Assembly (NCBI GenBank): GCA_964416195.1
Contig: CAYQDB010000034.1
Location: forward strand, 1-20,071
DNA length: 20,071 nucleotides
Source of the DNA: CAYQDB01 sp964416195
GTDB lineage: Bacteria; Zixibacteria; MSB-5A5; GN15; FEB-12
Direction of reading: 5' to 3'
The translations under genes were made by a program, and so were the position numbers. Positions 7,021 to 14,860 of this stretch are shown one piece after another. How positions within the stretch are numbered: the first letter of the stretch is position 1; every line of letters starts with the position of its first letter. The notes beneath the pieces are model-generated. The model was given only the letters and a program-made list of their open reading frames with translations. It was not told the DNA's origin and did not search any database.

Positions 7021-7806
7021 ATGACCGAATACAAGAACCTACTGGTCGAAAAAAAGGATGCTGTTCTCATTGTAAAGATCAGTCGTGAGCAAGCCTTGAA
7101 TGCCCTCAATAAAGAAGTCGTCAGGGAACTGCAGCAGTTGTTTAGCGAGCACTGGTCTGACGACAGCATTAGATGCGTTATCATCACCGGGGCGGGTGAA
7201 AAGGCCTTTGTGGCCGGGGCTGACATACGCGAACTGGCTGAGCTTAATGTCCGCACCGGTACCAACTTGGCGGCCCGAGGGCAGTACCTGATGAAAACAA
7301 TCCAGAACTTCCCCAAACCGGTTATTGCCGCTGTGAACGGCTTTGCTCTTGGTGGCGGGTGCGAACTGGCTATGGCCTGTGATATCCGTCTGGCGTCGGA
7401 GAAAGCCAGGCTCGGACAGCCGGAAGTAACTCTCGGTATCATCCCCGGTTATGGCGGCACACAGCGTTTGTCTCGCCTGGTGGGACGTGGTAAGGCGATG
7501 CAACTGATTCTCACCGGTGAGATGATTGATGCCAACGAGGCACACCGGGTCGGCCTTGTGGACGAGGTCTACCCACCCGAAGAACTGATGGACAAAGCGA
7601 TGGCAATGGCCAAACTGATCTGTTCACGGGCGCCGATTGCAGTTGAAGTCGGCAAGGAGTGTGTCAATCGTGGTTTGGAAGTCACTCTATCGGTTGGGTG
7701 TGATCTTGAAAAAGCCTATTTCGGCCAGACTTGCTGCACCGCCGACAAGGACGAAGGCATGAAAGCCTTCATGGAGAAACGCAAGGCAGAGTTCACCGGG
7801 CATTAG
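7021..7806 (+). CDS. Enoyl-CoA hydratase (crotonase family)
   Basis: Adds water across the double bond of a 2-enoyl-CoA to give a 3-hydroxyacyl-CoA, or the reverse as a 3-hydroxybutyryl-CoA dehydratase; cytoplasmic. At 261 aa it is the normal length for the short-chain family. The oxyanion-hole segment A-F-V-A-G-A-D-I, the G-G-G-C-E-L-A-M-A-C-D motif with E115, and P-E-V-T-L-G-I-I-P with E135 are all present. The two catalytic glutamates are 20 residues apart, as in mitochondrial enoyl-CoA hydratase (E144/E164), so it should be an active hydratase and not an isomerase-only relative. AAAGGG (7008-7013) lies 7 nt before the ATG. No other beta-oxidation or butyrate gene is in the window, so the direction of use is not clear. 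Name crt or paaF would be a guess. Confidence 0.94.
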   Translation: MTEYKNLLVEKKDAVLIVKISREQALNALNKEVVRELQQLFSEHWSDDSIRCVIITGAGEKAFVAGADIRELAELNVRTGTNLAARGQYLMKTIQNFPKPVIAAVNGFALGGGCELAMACDIRLASEKARLGQPEVTLGIIPGYGGTQRLSRLVGRGKAMQLILTGEMIDANEAHRVGLVDEVYPPEELMDKAMAMAKLICSRAPIAVEVGKECVNRGLEVTLSVGCDLEKAYFGQTCCTADKDEGMKAFMEKRKAEFTGH

Positions 7807-7940
7807 AAAACTCAGGCCATGCCGACTTGCGGCGTGATAAAACGAATGTCAAGTCCTAAGTGGGCTTGACCTACGAATCTGGGCAGCTTGCGTCCTTACA
7901 GTAGAGCCCATATTGCCTATCAGGATAGCTCGGGGATATA

Positions 7941-8765
7941 ATGAAGAGACTGGCTATAATAACAGCGTTTGGCTTGCTTTTGTTGGTCAACCTACATGCA
8001 AACGCCGGCAAACTGGAGAAAGTGAGCCCGCAGCTGGAGTACTTCTATAACCTCTACTTTGACCCTGAGTATGTTAATGAAGGAAAATATCTGGAGGCGT
8101 GTTTTGGTTTGCTATTTGCAGGTGGGATTCCGTACGTTCAAACAGGAATATTTTACGAGGGTGATAAAGCTGACCTGGAAGCTCTTGGGGTGGAAGTTGA
8201 ACACCAGTTTGTCAGAGTCGTAAGAACTCGCTTTCCTCTCCAAGTTCTCCCAGACGTAGTTTCCCTTCCATCTGTGAAGCGGTTTTGGGAAGAAGGACCG
8301 GTTAAATTCAAACTGCACGTCGGAGAGAAGAATGGACCTCATGAAGAGGTTAAGCCAGGTGGGGTGTTCGGGGCACTCCTTCTCCGTATAACTATGCCGG
8401 CTGATAGCACAAGGGTTCAAGCGCCTTTAATTTACAATCACCACGGGGCGCTGGTACACTGGGATACTCGTTACTTCGACCTGACTCAAACTGGCCAAAA
8501 CGTCATACCCATCGACAGCATCCCCATCGGCGTGTGCCACCTGATTCTCAACCCTGCTGACACAACCTTTACTCGGCACAGTGTCTGCAACATCGGCATC
8601 TTCCCTGATTCCTGTACGCTGGTTGACCTTGTCATGCGAAAAAGGACAACCGAGGATACACTGGACATTGAGTTTCTGGAATGGCACCGGAGCGACTCGA
8701 ATGTGACAGTCATTGATAGCTATCGATCCGGGTCAGGCGAAAGCAATAAAGAGAAGTTCGACTAA
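7941..8765 (+). CDS. Secreted protein with subtilisin-propeptide-like domain
   Basis: A 274-aa exported protein. Residues 1-22 form a Sec signal peptide ending A-N-A before G23. Residues about 65-115 (from V-Q-T-G-I-F-Y-E-G-D through L-E-A-L-G-V-E-V and P-L-Q-V-L-P-D-V-V-S-L-P-S-V-K) look like the N-terminal prodomain found before the catalytic domain of fervidolysin-like S8 proteases. Here no Asp-His-Ser catalytic domain follows. The remaining 150 residues are beta-rich with three cysteines and I do not recognise them. GGGGA (7932-7936) lies 4 nt before the ATG. It precedes the secreted metalloprotease gene by 230 bp in the same direction. It might act as a free-standing protease inhibitor or chaperone, or be the remnant of a rearranged protease; both are inference. 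Confidence 0.78.
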   Translation: MKRLAIITAFGLLLLVNLHANAGKLEKVSPQLEYFYNLYFDPEYVNEGKYLEACFGLLFAGGIPYVQTGIFYEGDKADLEALGVEVEHQFVRVVRTRFPLQVLPDVVSLPSVKRFWEEGPVKFKLHVGEKNGPHEEVKPGGVFGALLLRITMPADSTRVQAPLIYNHHGALVHWDTRYFDLTQTGQNVIPIDSIPIGVCHLILNPADTTFTRHSVCNIGIFPDSCTLVDLVMRKRTTEDTLDIEFLEWHRSDSNVTVIDSYRSGSGESNKEKFD

Positions 8766-8995
8766 ATCACAGCTCATTAAAATATAAACGCATCAGCTTA
8801 CACGCGCTCAAATGTGAAAGTGGCTTACAGCTTCCGTTGAGGTGGCTCTCAGAACGGCAAGCTGAAAGGTGAGGTGTGCATTTGAGATTAGGGAGGAAGA
8901 ATATGACACAATAGTCAATCTCGGGCAGAATCTTTGAACAACCAACCACCATACCTCGTCTATAGATTGGGGTAGAAAAAAGATTAGAGTAAGTA

Positions 8996-11401
8996 ATGAA
9001 AAAGGCAATGAAAGCATTAGGCTTGGTCCTCTTGCTTGGCACCCAGATCAGCTTTGGGGATCAATTAGGAACGGGAAAAGCCATGAGACACTTCCCTGGA
9101 GGCCTTGTAGAACCGTTTGCGCCTGGCTTTGAAGTGGTCTCGTATGCAAAGAACAGCGGACATCTTACCTTGAAATTTACAATTACTTATTTCCCCGACG
9201 CCCAGCTCCAGCCGACCTGTGACCTGTTGATGATGACAGTCTATCCGTTCGATGGACTGACATACACCGGTCCTGAGACATTACTGGTTCCATACAAGAC
9301 CGAAAATCCGTACTCAACTTTGATGGAACTGACTATCCCACCTAACGACACTAGTTATTTGATCTTTCGAGAGGAATGTGATCGTGTCGCTTACCACTAC
9401 GGCATAACCTTTGTAACAACGGGCGACACCCTGGTGACACGCTGGGAGTCTGGCGGGCGTGATAGGGAGCTGGCTATGGAGTGGACTATTAGACACTGGC
9501 CGGATCCACGGGAGGATTACGAGCGCGCCAAGCGGGAGTGGGAGGAAAGGCAGGAGCAACTTCGGCGTTTTAAGGGCAAAAGCACAACGGGACATGGACG
9601 ACGGCTGAGCTCGGAAGACAGCACTCGACTCGGACCGATGCGGAAAGAAATTACGCTCGACAGTCTTCACAAGCTTGAACTTGAACCTCTGACAGACCGC
9701 GATGCCCAGGTAATGCAGGTTGGAGATATCTTGTATATTCGCAGGAAAGGTGAGTACAAGTTCCAGGTCGCCGAAACGTTTAATAGCTGGGAAGAATATC
9801 TGGAGTCACGGCAACATCGGGAGCCAGACGATTGGTCACGTGAAGTTCACATAGTCATGGACCTCCGTGATCCGGAGAATTACAAGTTCGTCAGCCAGCT
9901 GGTCGACAGCCTGATTCCTATGGAGAGACAGGGGTACTACCACACCGTAACAACATTGCGTGTCATAGATGAGATCAGAACTCGCCATATCGATTATGTT
10001 AGATACCCGCGCTACCCGGGGGAATCGGGTCCCCCGCCGAAGCCGGGGCGCAAGAATGAGAAGTCCTCTCGGATAGATTGCCCCCCTGTGAGGGGCGACA
10101 GAAATAGTTGGGACCTTTTATTCTATGATGGATTTGAAGGCACTTTCCCAGGGCCCTGGAGTACGCTCGACTATAACCCGGACAACGGAGAGGACTACTG
10201 GGGCAAACTTGATACCAGTGTCTGTACACCCTCAGCGGGCGTGTGGGCGGTTTGGTGTTCCGGTGTCGGCGATATGATACCGGGTTCATGGTACGACAAT
10301 GACATGTTTTCCGATATGCGGATGACCAATGGCGTCGACATTTCCAACTATACGGCTATCGAGGTGACGTTTGATGTGCTTTACGACACCGAAGACGGAT
10401 ATGACTACATGGAAGTCGAAATGCTCGTGGGTGATCAATGGTACGATCTGGGTCTTTTTACGGGTTGGGGATGGTACTGGAGCACGCAGACATATACTCT
10501 GGCGGTCAACGCTCCGCAAGTGAAGTTGTTTTTCTGGTTTACCAGCGATAAATCAACTGTCGGACCAGGAATCTATCTGGACGAGATTTACATCTACGGT
10601 GACGTTAAGTATCCTGACTTAACGTGGGACGTTCCGTCCGGCTGGCCATTGCCGATCGTGCCATCACCTGTGCCATTCACCAACTCACTCGACAACCTGT
10701 ATGCAGGTGAAGCAACCTATATTGACTGCGCAATCTACAACTGGAGTGACATGGGAACAGGATCCTTTCATGTTGCATTGTACCTCGATGATTCACTTCT
10801 CCAGGAGCAGCCGGTTTATGGCCTCGGTCCTTATGAAACTCTTGAATTTTACGATCTTCAGACAACTGTGGCCATTGGTTACCACAATTTGAGATTATGG
10901 GTCGACAACAGAAACGAAGTACAGGAATGGAGCGAAGCCAACAACACATACGATTGGGACTTCGAGTGGCTTCAACCGGAAATCACCTACACCGGCTATG
11001 TCTACTACTGGGATATGAATCCGCCGGCGTCTACCGAGCTGGCACGCAATGTGACAATCAAAATGTGGGATAAGGACGGCTCTGGCCAACAATTGCTTGA
11101 CACGGCGAGAACAGATCAGTACGGCTACTTTCAACTTGGCCCCGTCACCAACAATAATGACACACAGGATAAAGACGGCGTGCAGCAAGATATCTTTTTT
11201 TCGGTCCATTCTTATTATTATGATAGCCTATGTTACGTCATTAAAAGCATAGGAGATGTATACCAGCACTCAACATCGGCTTTCTATAATCATCGCAGTG
11301 GCGTATTTGACACGACGATCCAGATACCGGCTGACTCCAGTGGAGCTTTCTTTGTTTTTGACGTAATCTTGGCAGGCCATGACACATGCTATAACACGTG
11401 A
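8996..11401 (+). CDS. Secreted multidomain metalloprotease, N-terminal part before in-frame TGA
   Basis: 801 residues up to a TGA at 11399-11401. The same frame continues without another stop to 12298, so this is probably the front of one protein of about 1100 positions. Residues 1-21 form a signal peptide. A novel beta-rich region follows, then a charged coiled stretch (about 172-200, many E, R and K). Residues about 374-535 resemble a jelly-roll or MAM-like module (starting F-Y-D-G-F-E-G, ending Y-L-D-E-I-Y-I-Y-G). Residues about 540-660 resemble a CARDB adhesion domain (V-D-N-R-N-E-V-Q-E-W-S-E-A-N-N). Residues about 663-800 resemble a transthyretin/CNA-B-like beta domain (T-D-Q-Y-G-Y-F). 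The ribosome site is weak. It is exported, but has no catalytic residues of its own without the part after the stop. Confidence 0.8.
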   Translation: MKKAMKALGLVLLLGTQISFGDQLGTGKAMRHFPGGLVEPFAPGFEVVSYAKNSGHLTLKFTITYFPDAQLQPTCDLLMMTVYPFDGLTYTGPETLLVPYKTENPYSTLMELTIPPNDTSYLIFREECDRVAYHYGITFVTTGDTLVTRWESGGRDRELAMEWTIRHWPDPREDYERAKREWEERQEQLRRFKGKSTTGHGRRLSSEDSTRLGPMRKEITLDSLHKLELEPLTDRDAQVMQVGDILYIRRKGEYKFQVAETFNSWEEYLESRQHREPDDWSREVHIVMDLRDPENYKFVSQLVDSLIPMERQGYYHTVTTLRVIDEIRTRHIDYVRYPRYPGESGPPPKPGRKNEKSSRIDCPPVRGDRNSWDLLFYDGFEGTFPGPWSTLDYNPDNGEDYWGKLDTSVCTPSAGVWAVWCSGVGDMIPGSWYDNDMFSDMRMTNGVDISNYTAIEVTFDVLYDTEDGYDYMEVEMLVGDQWYDLGLFTGWGWYWSTQTYTLAVNAPQVKLFFWFTSDKSTVGPGIYLDEIYIYGDVKYPDLTWDVPSGWPLPIVPSPVPFTNSLDNLYAGEATYIDCAIYNWSDMGTGSFHVALYLDDSLLQEQPVYGLGPYETLEFYDLQTTVAIGYHNLRLWVDNRNEVQEWSEANNTYDWDFEWLQPEITYTGYVYYWDMNPPASTELARNVTIKMWDKDGSGQQLLDTARTDQYGYFQLGPVTNNNDTQDKDGVQQDIFFSVHSYYYDSLCYVIKSIGDVYQHSTSAFYNHRSGVFDTTIQIPADSSGAFFVFDVILAGHDTCYNT

Positions 11402-11407
11402 TCCGAT

Positions 11408-12298
11408 ATGTATGTGCCACAGACAGATGTTTACCTCGATGCTTATACTCAATGCGAATATGTATCTGATCCTCCTCCCCCGCTAATTCGCATTTCTACT
11501 CTCACAACAGGCTATCACCCGGAGACCTGGGACAGAGATATTATTCTTCATGAATATGGGCATCGGGTGGCGGATTTCCATGACTTCTTTTTCTCAGATA
11601 CAGGAGTTCATGCATGGAATGACACTCTCACGCTTAATTTAGCCTCAACCGAAGCATGGGCGGACTTTTTTGCCGCCTGGGTTACAGGTGATCCTCTTAT
11701 TGAAGATAAAGACTACGGTTTTATGAATGTCTACCAATGGAGTTGTGAAAACGGCGAGTGGGGTGAAAACGGCGCTGTGTATGGTTCTGCCAACAACTAT
11801 GGCAAGTACACACAAGGCGCTGTAGCCGGAATACTGTGGGATATATTCGACCAGGCTCACGACGATTATGATGGGGATGACAGAGGCGACACGCTGTGGG
11901 ATGGGATTGACAATATCCTCATAGCCCTGAAGGATCGCACCGTCAATGGCCACCACCCGGACAATATCGATGAGTTCTGGGAGGCGTGGTTTGAAATGAA
12001 TTCAATGCTTGGTCATAGCAATGCTATGCAGGACATCTGGTACGAGCACGGCGAGATCATACACTGTTGCAACGGCGACGGCATGCGCGGCAACGCCGAC
12101 GGCGTTACTGGCATTGGTGGGGCGATTGATGTGGGTGATCTAACTTACCTAGTCAAGTACCTCTTTAAGAGTGGCCCTCCGCCCCCGTGTAAAGAAGAAG
12201 GCGATGCGGACGGCAGCGGTTCTATTGACGTTGCTGATCTGACCCTCCTTACTTGCTATCTTTTCAAGGGTGGCCCTCCGCCACCGTACTGCCCATAG
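11408..12298 (+). CDS. Metalloprotease catalytic domain plus dockerin, C-terminal part after in-frame TGA
   Basis: This frame is in phase with the 8996 gene, only six bases separate the TGA from its first ATG, and it has no signal peptide or ribosome site, so it is best read as the rest of that protein. The zinc site is H-E-Y-G-H (residues 48-52 here, 852-856 of the joined protein); E82, in S-T-E-A-W-A-D-F-F, 30 residues after E-x-x-H begins, fits the third ligand of a gluzincin-type peptidase. Residues about 221-296 form a double dockerin-like module: G-N-A-D-G...I-D-V-G-D-L-T-Y-L-V-K-Y-L-F and G-D-A-D-G-S-G-S-I-D-V-A-D-L-T, each a Ca2+-binding loop plus helix, each followed by a GPPPP linker. 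It would bind a cohesin partner. It may be a real split gene, a nonsense mutation or a sequencing error. Confidence 0.82.
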   Translation: MYVPQTDVYLDAYTQCEYVSDPPPPLIRISTLTTGYHPETWDRDIILHEYGHRVADFHDFFFSDTGVHAWNDTLTLNLASTEAWADFFAAWVTGDPLIEDKDYGFMNVYQWSCENGEWGENGAVYGSANNYGKYTQGAVAGILWDIFDQAHDDYDGDDRGDTLWDGIDNILIALKDRTVNGHHPDNIDEFWEAWFEMNSMLGHSNAMQDIWYEHGEIIHCCNGDGMRGNADGVTGIGGAIDVGDLTYLVKYLFKSGPPPPCKEEGDADGSGSIDVADLTLLTCYLFKGGPPPPYCP

Positions 12299-12360
12299 CT
12301 GGTAGTAGCCTGACAAAAAGAGGTTAGGGGCGTCCTTGCCCAATTCTCCAGATTACGCCG

Positions 12361-14745
12361 CTACATCATATCATCAGGATCAACATCGATAACGACTTTG
12401 ATCGATGAGGGGAGCTTGAAGCGTGGTTCGCGGTTCTCCCAGTCGGTGAGCATTCGTACTAACTTCACGATCTGACCGGTCTTGACAATCAGGTGACGGC
12501 GATAACGGCCACGCAAGTAGTACAGCGGGCAGGGCGCCGGGCCAAGAAGGTCAGCTCTTAGATTTGCTGCCCGTATTCTCGTCAGCAGGCTCTCTCGCAA
12601 CGACAGCGCCGATGACTCCAGTTTTTTCTCGTCAGTGGAGGAGAGGATACAGTTGACCAGTCGCAGGAAAGGAGGATAGCCGAGTTCCTCGCGCGATTTA
12701 ATCTCGCGTTTATAAAACGTTTCATAGTCCTGGGCAGCGGCATCGCTGATAACATAGCTCTCAGGATAGTATGTTTGGATCAACACGTCACCCGGCTTGT
12801 CGGCTCGCCCGGAACGTCCGGCTACCTGCAATAACTGTGCAAACGTCCTTTCGGAAGCACGGAAGTCGGGAAGGTCCAAACCGAGATCGGCAGCCAGCAC
12901 CCCCACCAGCGTCACTCCCGGCAGGTCCAGTCCCTTGGTCACCATCTGCGTTCCCAGCAGCAGATTGTATTTGCGCTGAGCGAACTCTGATAGTATCCGG
13001 TAGGCTTTGGTTCGTCCCGCAGCCGTGTCGGAGTCAAAGCGCACCGCCACTGCTCCATCAAACAGACGGGGGATAGCTTCTTCCACCTTCTGAGTTCCCG
13101 CGCCCAGGTACAAAAAATCAGAGCTGCCACATTTTGGACAACTGCTATAATCGATCATGACATATCCGCAGTAGTGGCACGAAAGCTTGTGACCTGCCTT
13201 GTGGTAAGTCAGGTTCACACGACAGTGCGGGCACTGCGCCACGTAACCGCAGTCAGCGCATTTCAACATGGGCGAATGACCACGTCGATTGATATAGAGT
13301 ATGACCTGTTCATCTCTTGCGAGTCCGCTTTGAACCTCTTTCTTCATCGGGTATGAAATAAACGGCAGGTCTCCCCGCACTCTCTCAGCTCTCATATCTA
13401 CCACCCGCACCTGCGGCAGGGTGGCACCTGCCGGACGTTTTGTCAGGCGAAGCAAACGATACCGCCCCGAGCAAGCGTGGTGGTATGACTCGACTGATGG
13501 CGAGGCCGAACCCAACAGTACGGGAATGTCGTTGATCTTAGCCCGCATGATAGCGGAGTCGCGGCCATGGAAACGCGGGGCAGGATTATCCTGCTTATAA
13601 GAGCCGTCATGTTCCTCATCGATAATAATCAGTCCCAGCGCAGGCAAAGGCGCAAACACCGCTGAACGCGGCCCCACGACAATCTTGTATTTCCCCTGCC
13701 TGATACCCTGCCAACTGTCAAGTCGCTCCCGCTCAGTCATGGCCGAGTGAATCACCGTGACCTGGTCACCGAAAAACCCCCGGAAATAGGCCAGCGTTGT
13801 CCCCGCCAGAGCAATCTCCGGAGTCAGAACAAGGACGGTTTTCCCCCAGCGCAAAACTTCCCGGCTGATATGGCAGTAAACGATTGTCTTGCCGGAGCCG
13901 GTTACACCATGCAAGAGAGTCTGGACAAATCCTTTGCCGAGAGACCGGCGCAACTGTTCGAAAGCGTCCTGCTGCTCGTCGTTGAGTTGAAGGTCGACAA
14001 CGTTTTCCCTCGGCCGGACATAATCCAGAATGGCCCTCAGCCCCTCGCTATGGATTGGCTCCAGGATACCGTCGGCCACAGCCCGGCGGATGAAATAGTC
14101 AGTCCATCCCCCACTCTTCAGCTCTGCATGTCCCTTGATCCCGTCAAAAGGTTCGGCTCGTAACTTCTTGCTTGCGAAATACTCACTCCACCTCTCAGGA
14201 GCCAACGCTCTGTAACCTGACAGTCGTCCTTTCTTGCTGCCTCCTGCGTCAGGCCACATTTCCACGATCGTCTCCTGCCGTCGCAAGCGCGTGAGCAACT
14301 CCTTGCTTTCCTTTTTGATTCTCTGGAGGGTTTGCCTTGACACTCGCTTCTGCGGCCTGATCATGGGAACAATCCAGGAAGGAGATAGATCGGGGCTGGC
14401 TTCTCCCCACACGAGAACTGCCTTGCGACCGGTCTTCAACAGTGGCGGCAAGGCGGCGGCCAAACAATCGGCCGGATTGGCGAAGTAGTAGTCCGCCATC
14501 CACCGGCAGAACTTAAACAGCTCTTCAGGAAAAAGGGCGCTCTCGTCGACTGCCTTGACCAGCTCTTTGATTTCGATCTGCCCCCGGGGTTGAGCGGGAC
14601 CGAGGTAGAATCCGACTTTTTTTACTGAGCCGAAGGGACCCAGTACTCTCTGCCCTGGCTCCAGATGCTCAATAGACGCCGGGATACGATAGATGAAGCT
14701 TCTGCGAAGGGGGCCTGCCACAGCAACGGCGGCATACCTTTCCAT
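12361..14745 (-). CDS. priA: Primosomal replication restart helicase PriA
   Basis: A superfamily 2 3'-to-5' DNA helicase that binds stalled forks and D-loops and reloads the replicative helicase. At 794 aa it is slightly longer than most PriA proteins (about 730). The N-terminal DNA-binding part begins R-Y-A-A-V-A-V-A-G-P-L-R-R-S-F-I-Y-R-I-P. Walker A is G-V-T-G-S-G-K-T (280-287) and the DEAH-box is D-E-E-H (376-379). Eight cysteines in four C-x-x-C pairs (from about 495 to 540) form the two zinc sites. The A-G-R-S-G-R-A motif VI follows. The frame begins at a GTG (14754), but ATG 14745 is preferred because homologous sequence starts just after it and AGTGG lies 5 nt upstream. It is convergent with the metalloprotease gene; the 62 bp between them hold only a weak 4-bp hairpin. 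Confidence 0.96.
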   Translation of the reverse strand: MERYAAVAVAGPLRRSFIYRIPASIEHLEPGQRVLGPFGSVKKVGFYLGPAQPRGQIEIKELVKAVDESALFPEELFKFCRWMADYYFANPADCLAAALPPLLKTGRKAVLVWGEASPDLSPSWIVPMIRPQKRVSRQTLQRIKKESKELLTRLRRQETIVEMWPDAGGSKKGRLSGYRALAPERWSEYFASKKLRAEPFDGIKGHAELKSGGWTDYFIRRAVADGILEPIHSEGLRAILDYVRPRENVVDLQLNDEQQDAFEQLRRSLGKGFVQTLLHGVTGSGKTIVYCHISREVLRWGKTVLVLTPEIALAGTTLAYFRGFFGDQVTVIHSAMTERERLDSWQGIRQGKYKIVVGPRSAVFAPLPALGLIIIDEEHDGSYKQDNPAPRFHGRDSAIMRAKINDIPVLLGSASPSVESYHHACSGRYRLLRLTKRPAGATLPQVRVVDMRAERVRGDLPFISYPMKKEVQSGLARDEQVILYINRRGHSPMLKCADCGYVAQCPHCRVNLTYHKAGHKLSCHYCGYVMIDYSSCPKCGSSDFLYLGAGTQKVEEAIPRLFDGAVAVRFDSDTAAGRTKAYRILSEFAQRKYNLLLGTQMVTKGLDLPGVTLVGVLAADLGLDLPDFRASERTFAQLLQVAGRSGRADKPGDVLIQTYYPESYVISDAAAQDYETFYKREIKSREELGYPPFLRLVNCILSSTDEKKLESSALSLRESLLTRIRAANLRADLLGPAPCPLYYLRGRYRRHLIVKTGQIVKLVRMLTDWENREPRFKLPSSIKVVIDVDPDDMM

Positions 14746-14777
14746 ATGAACCACTTTCAGAAACGACGATATAGATC

Positions 14778-14804
14778 AAACGGCAGGCTGCTCGCCTGCC
14801 GTTT
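14778..14804 (-). terminator. Strong hairpin after the TPR gene
   Basis: A perfect 11-bp stem AAACGGCAGGC / GCCTGCCGTTT (14778-14788 with 14794-14804) with a 5-nt loop. It lies 57 nt past the TPR gene stop and just before priA on the minus strand. Only three T residues follow on that strand, all part of the stem, so its efficiency as an intrinsic terminator is uncertain. Confidence 0.6.
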
Positions 14805-14860
14805 CCACACACTTCTTGGACGCTGTATCAGACCGCTTGAAACAGTACCTAGTCGGAACC

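Noticed and set aside
7861..7910. TGGGCT ... AGCCCA inverted repeat
   Set aside because: Only 6 bp, with nearly 40 bp between the arms; expected by chance in intergenic DNA of this length.
11399..11445. TGA read as selenocysteine
   Set aside because: No stem with a suitable apical loop was found just downstream, and metalloproteases of this kind do not need a selenocysteine at this place.
12328..12341. GGGC-GTCCTT-GCCC hairpin between the convergent genes
   Set aside because: Only a 4-bp stem with no T tract; too weak to call a terminator.
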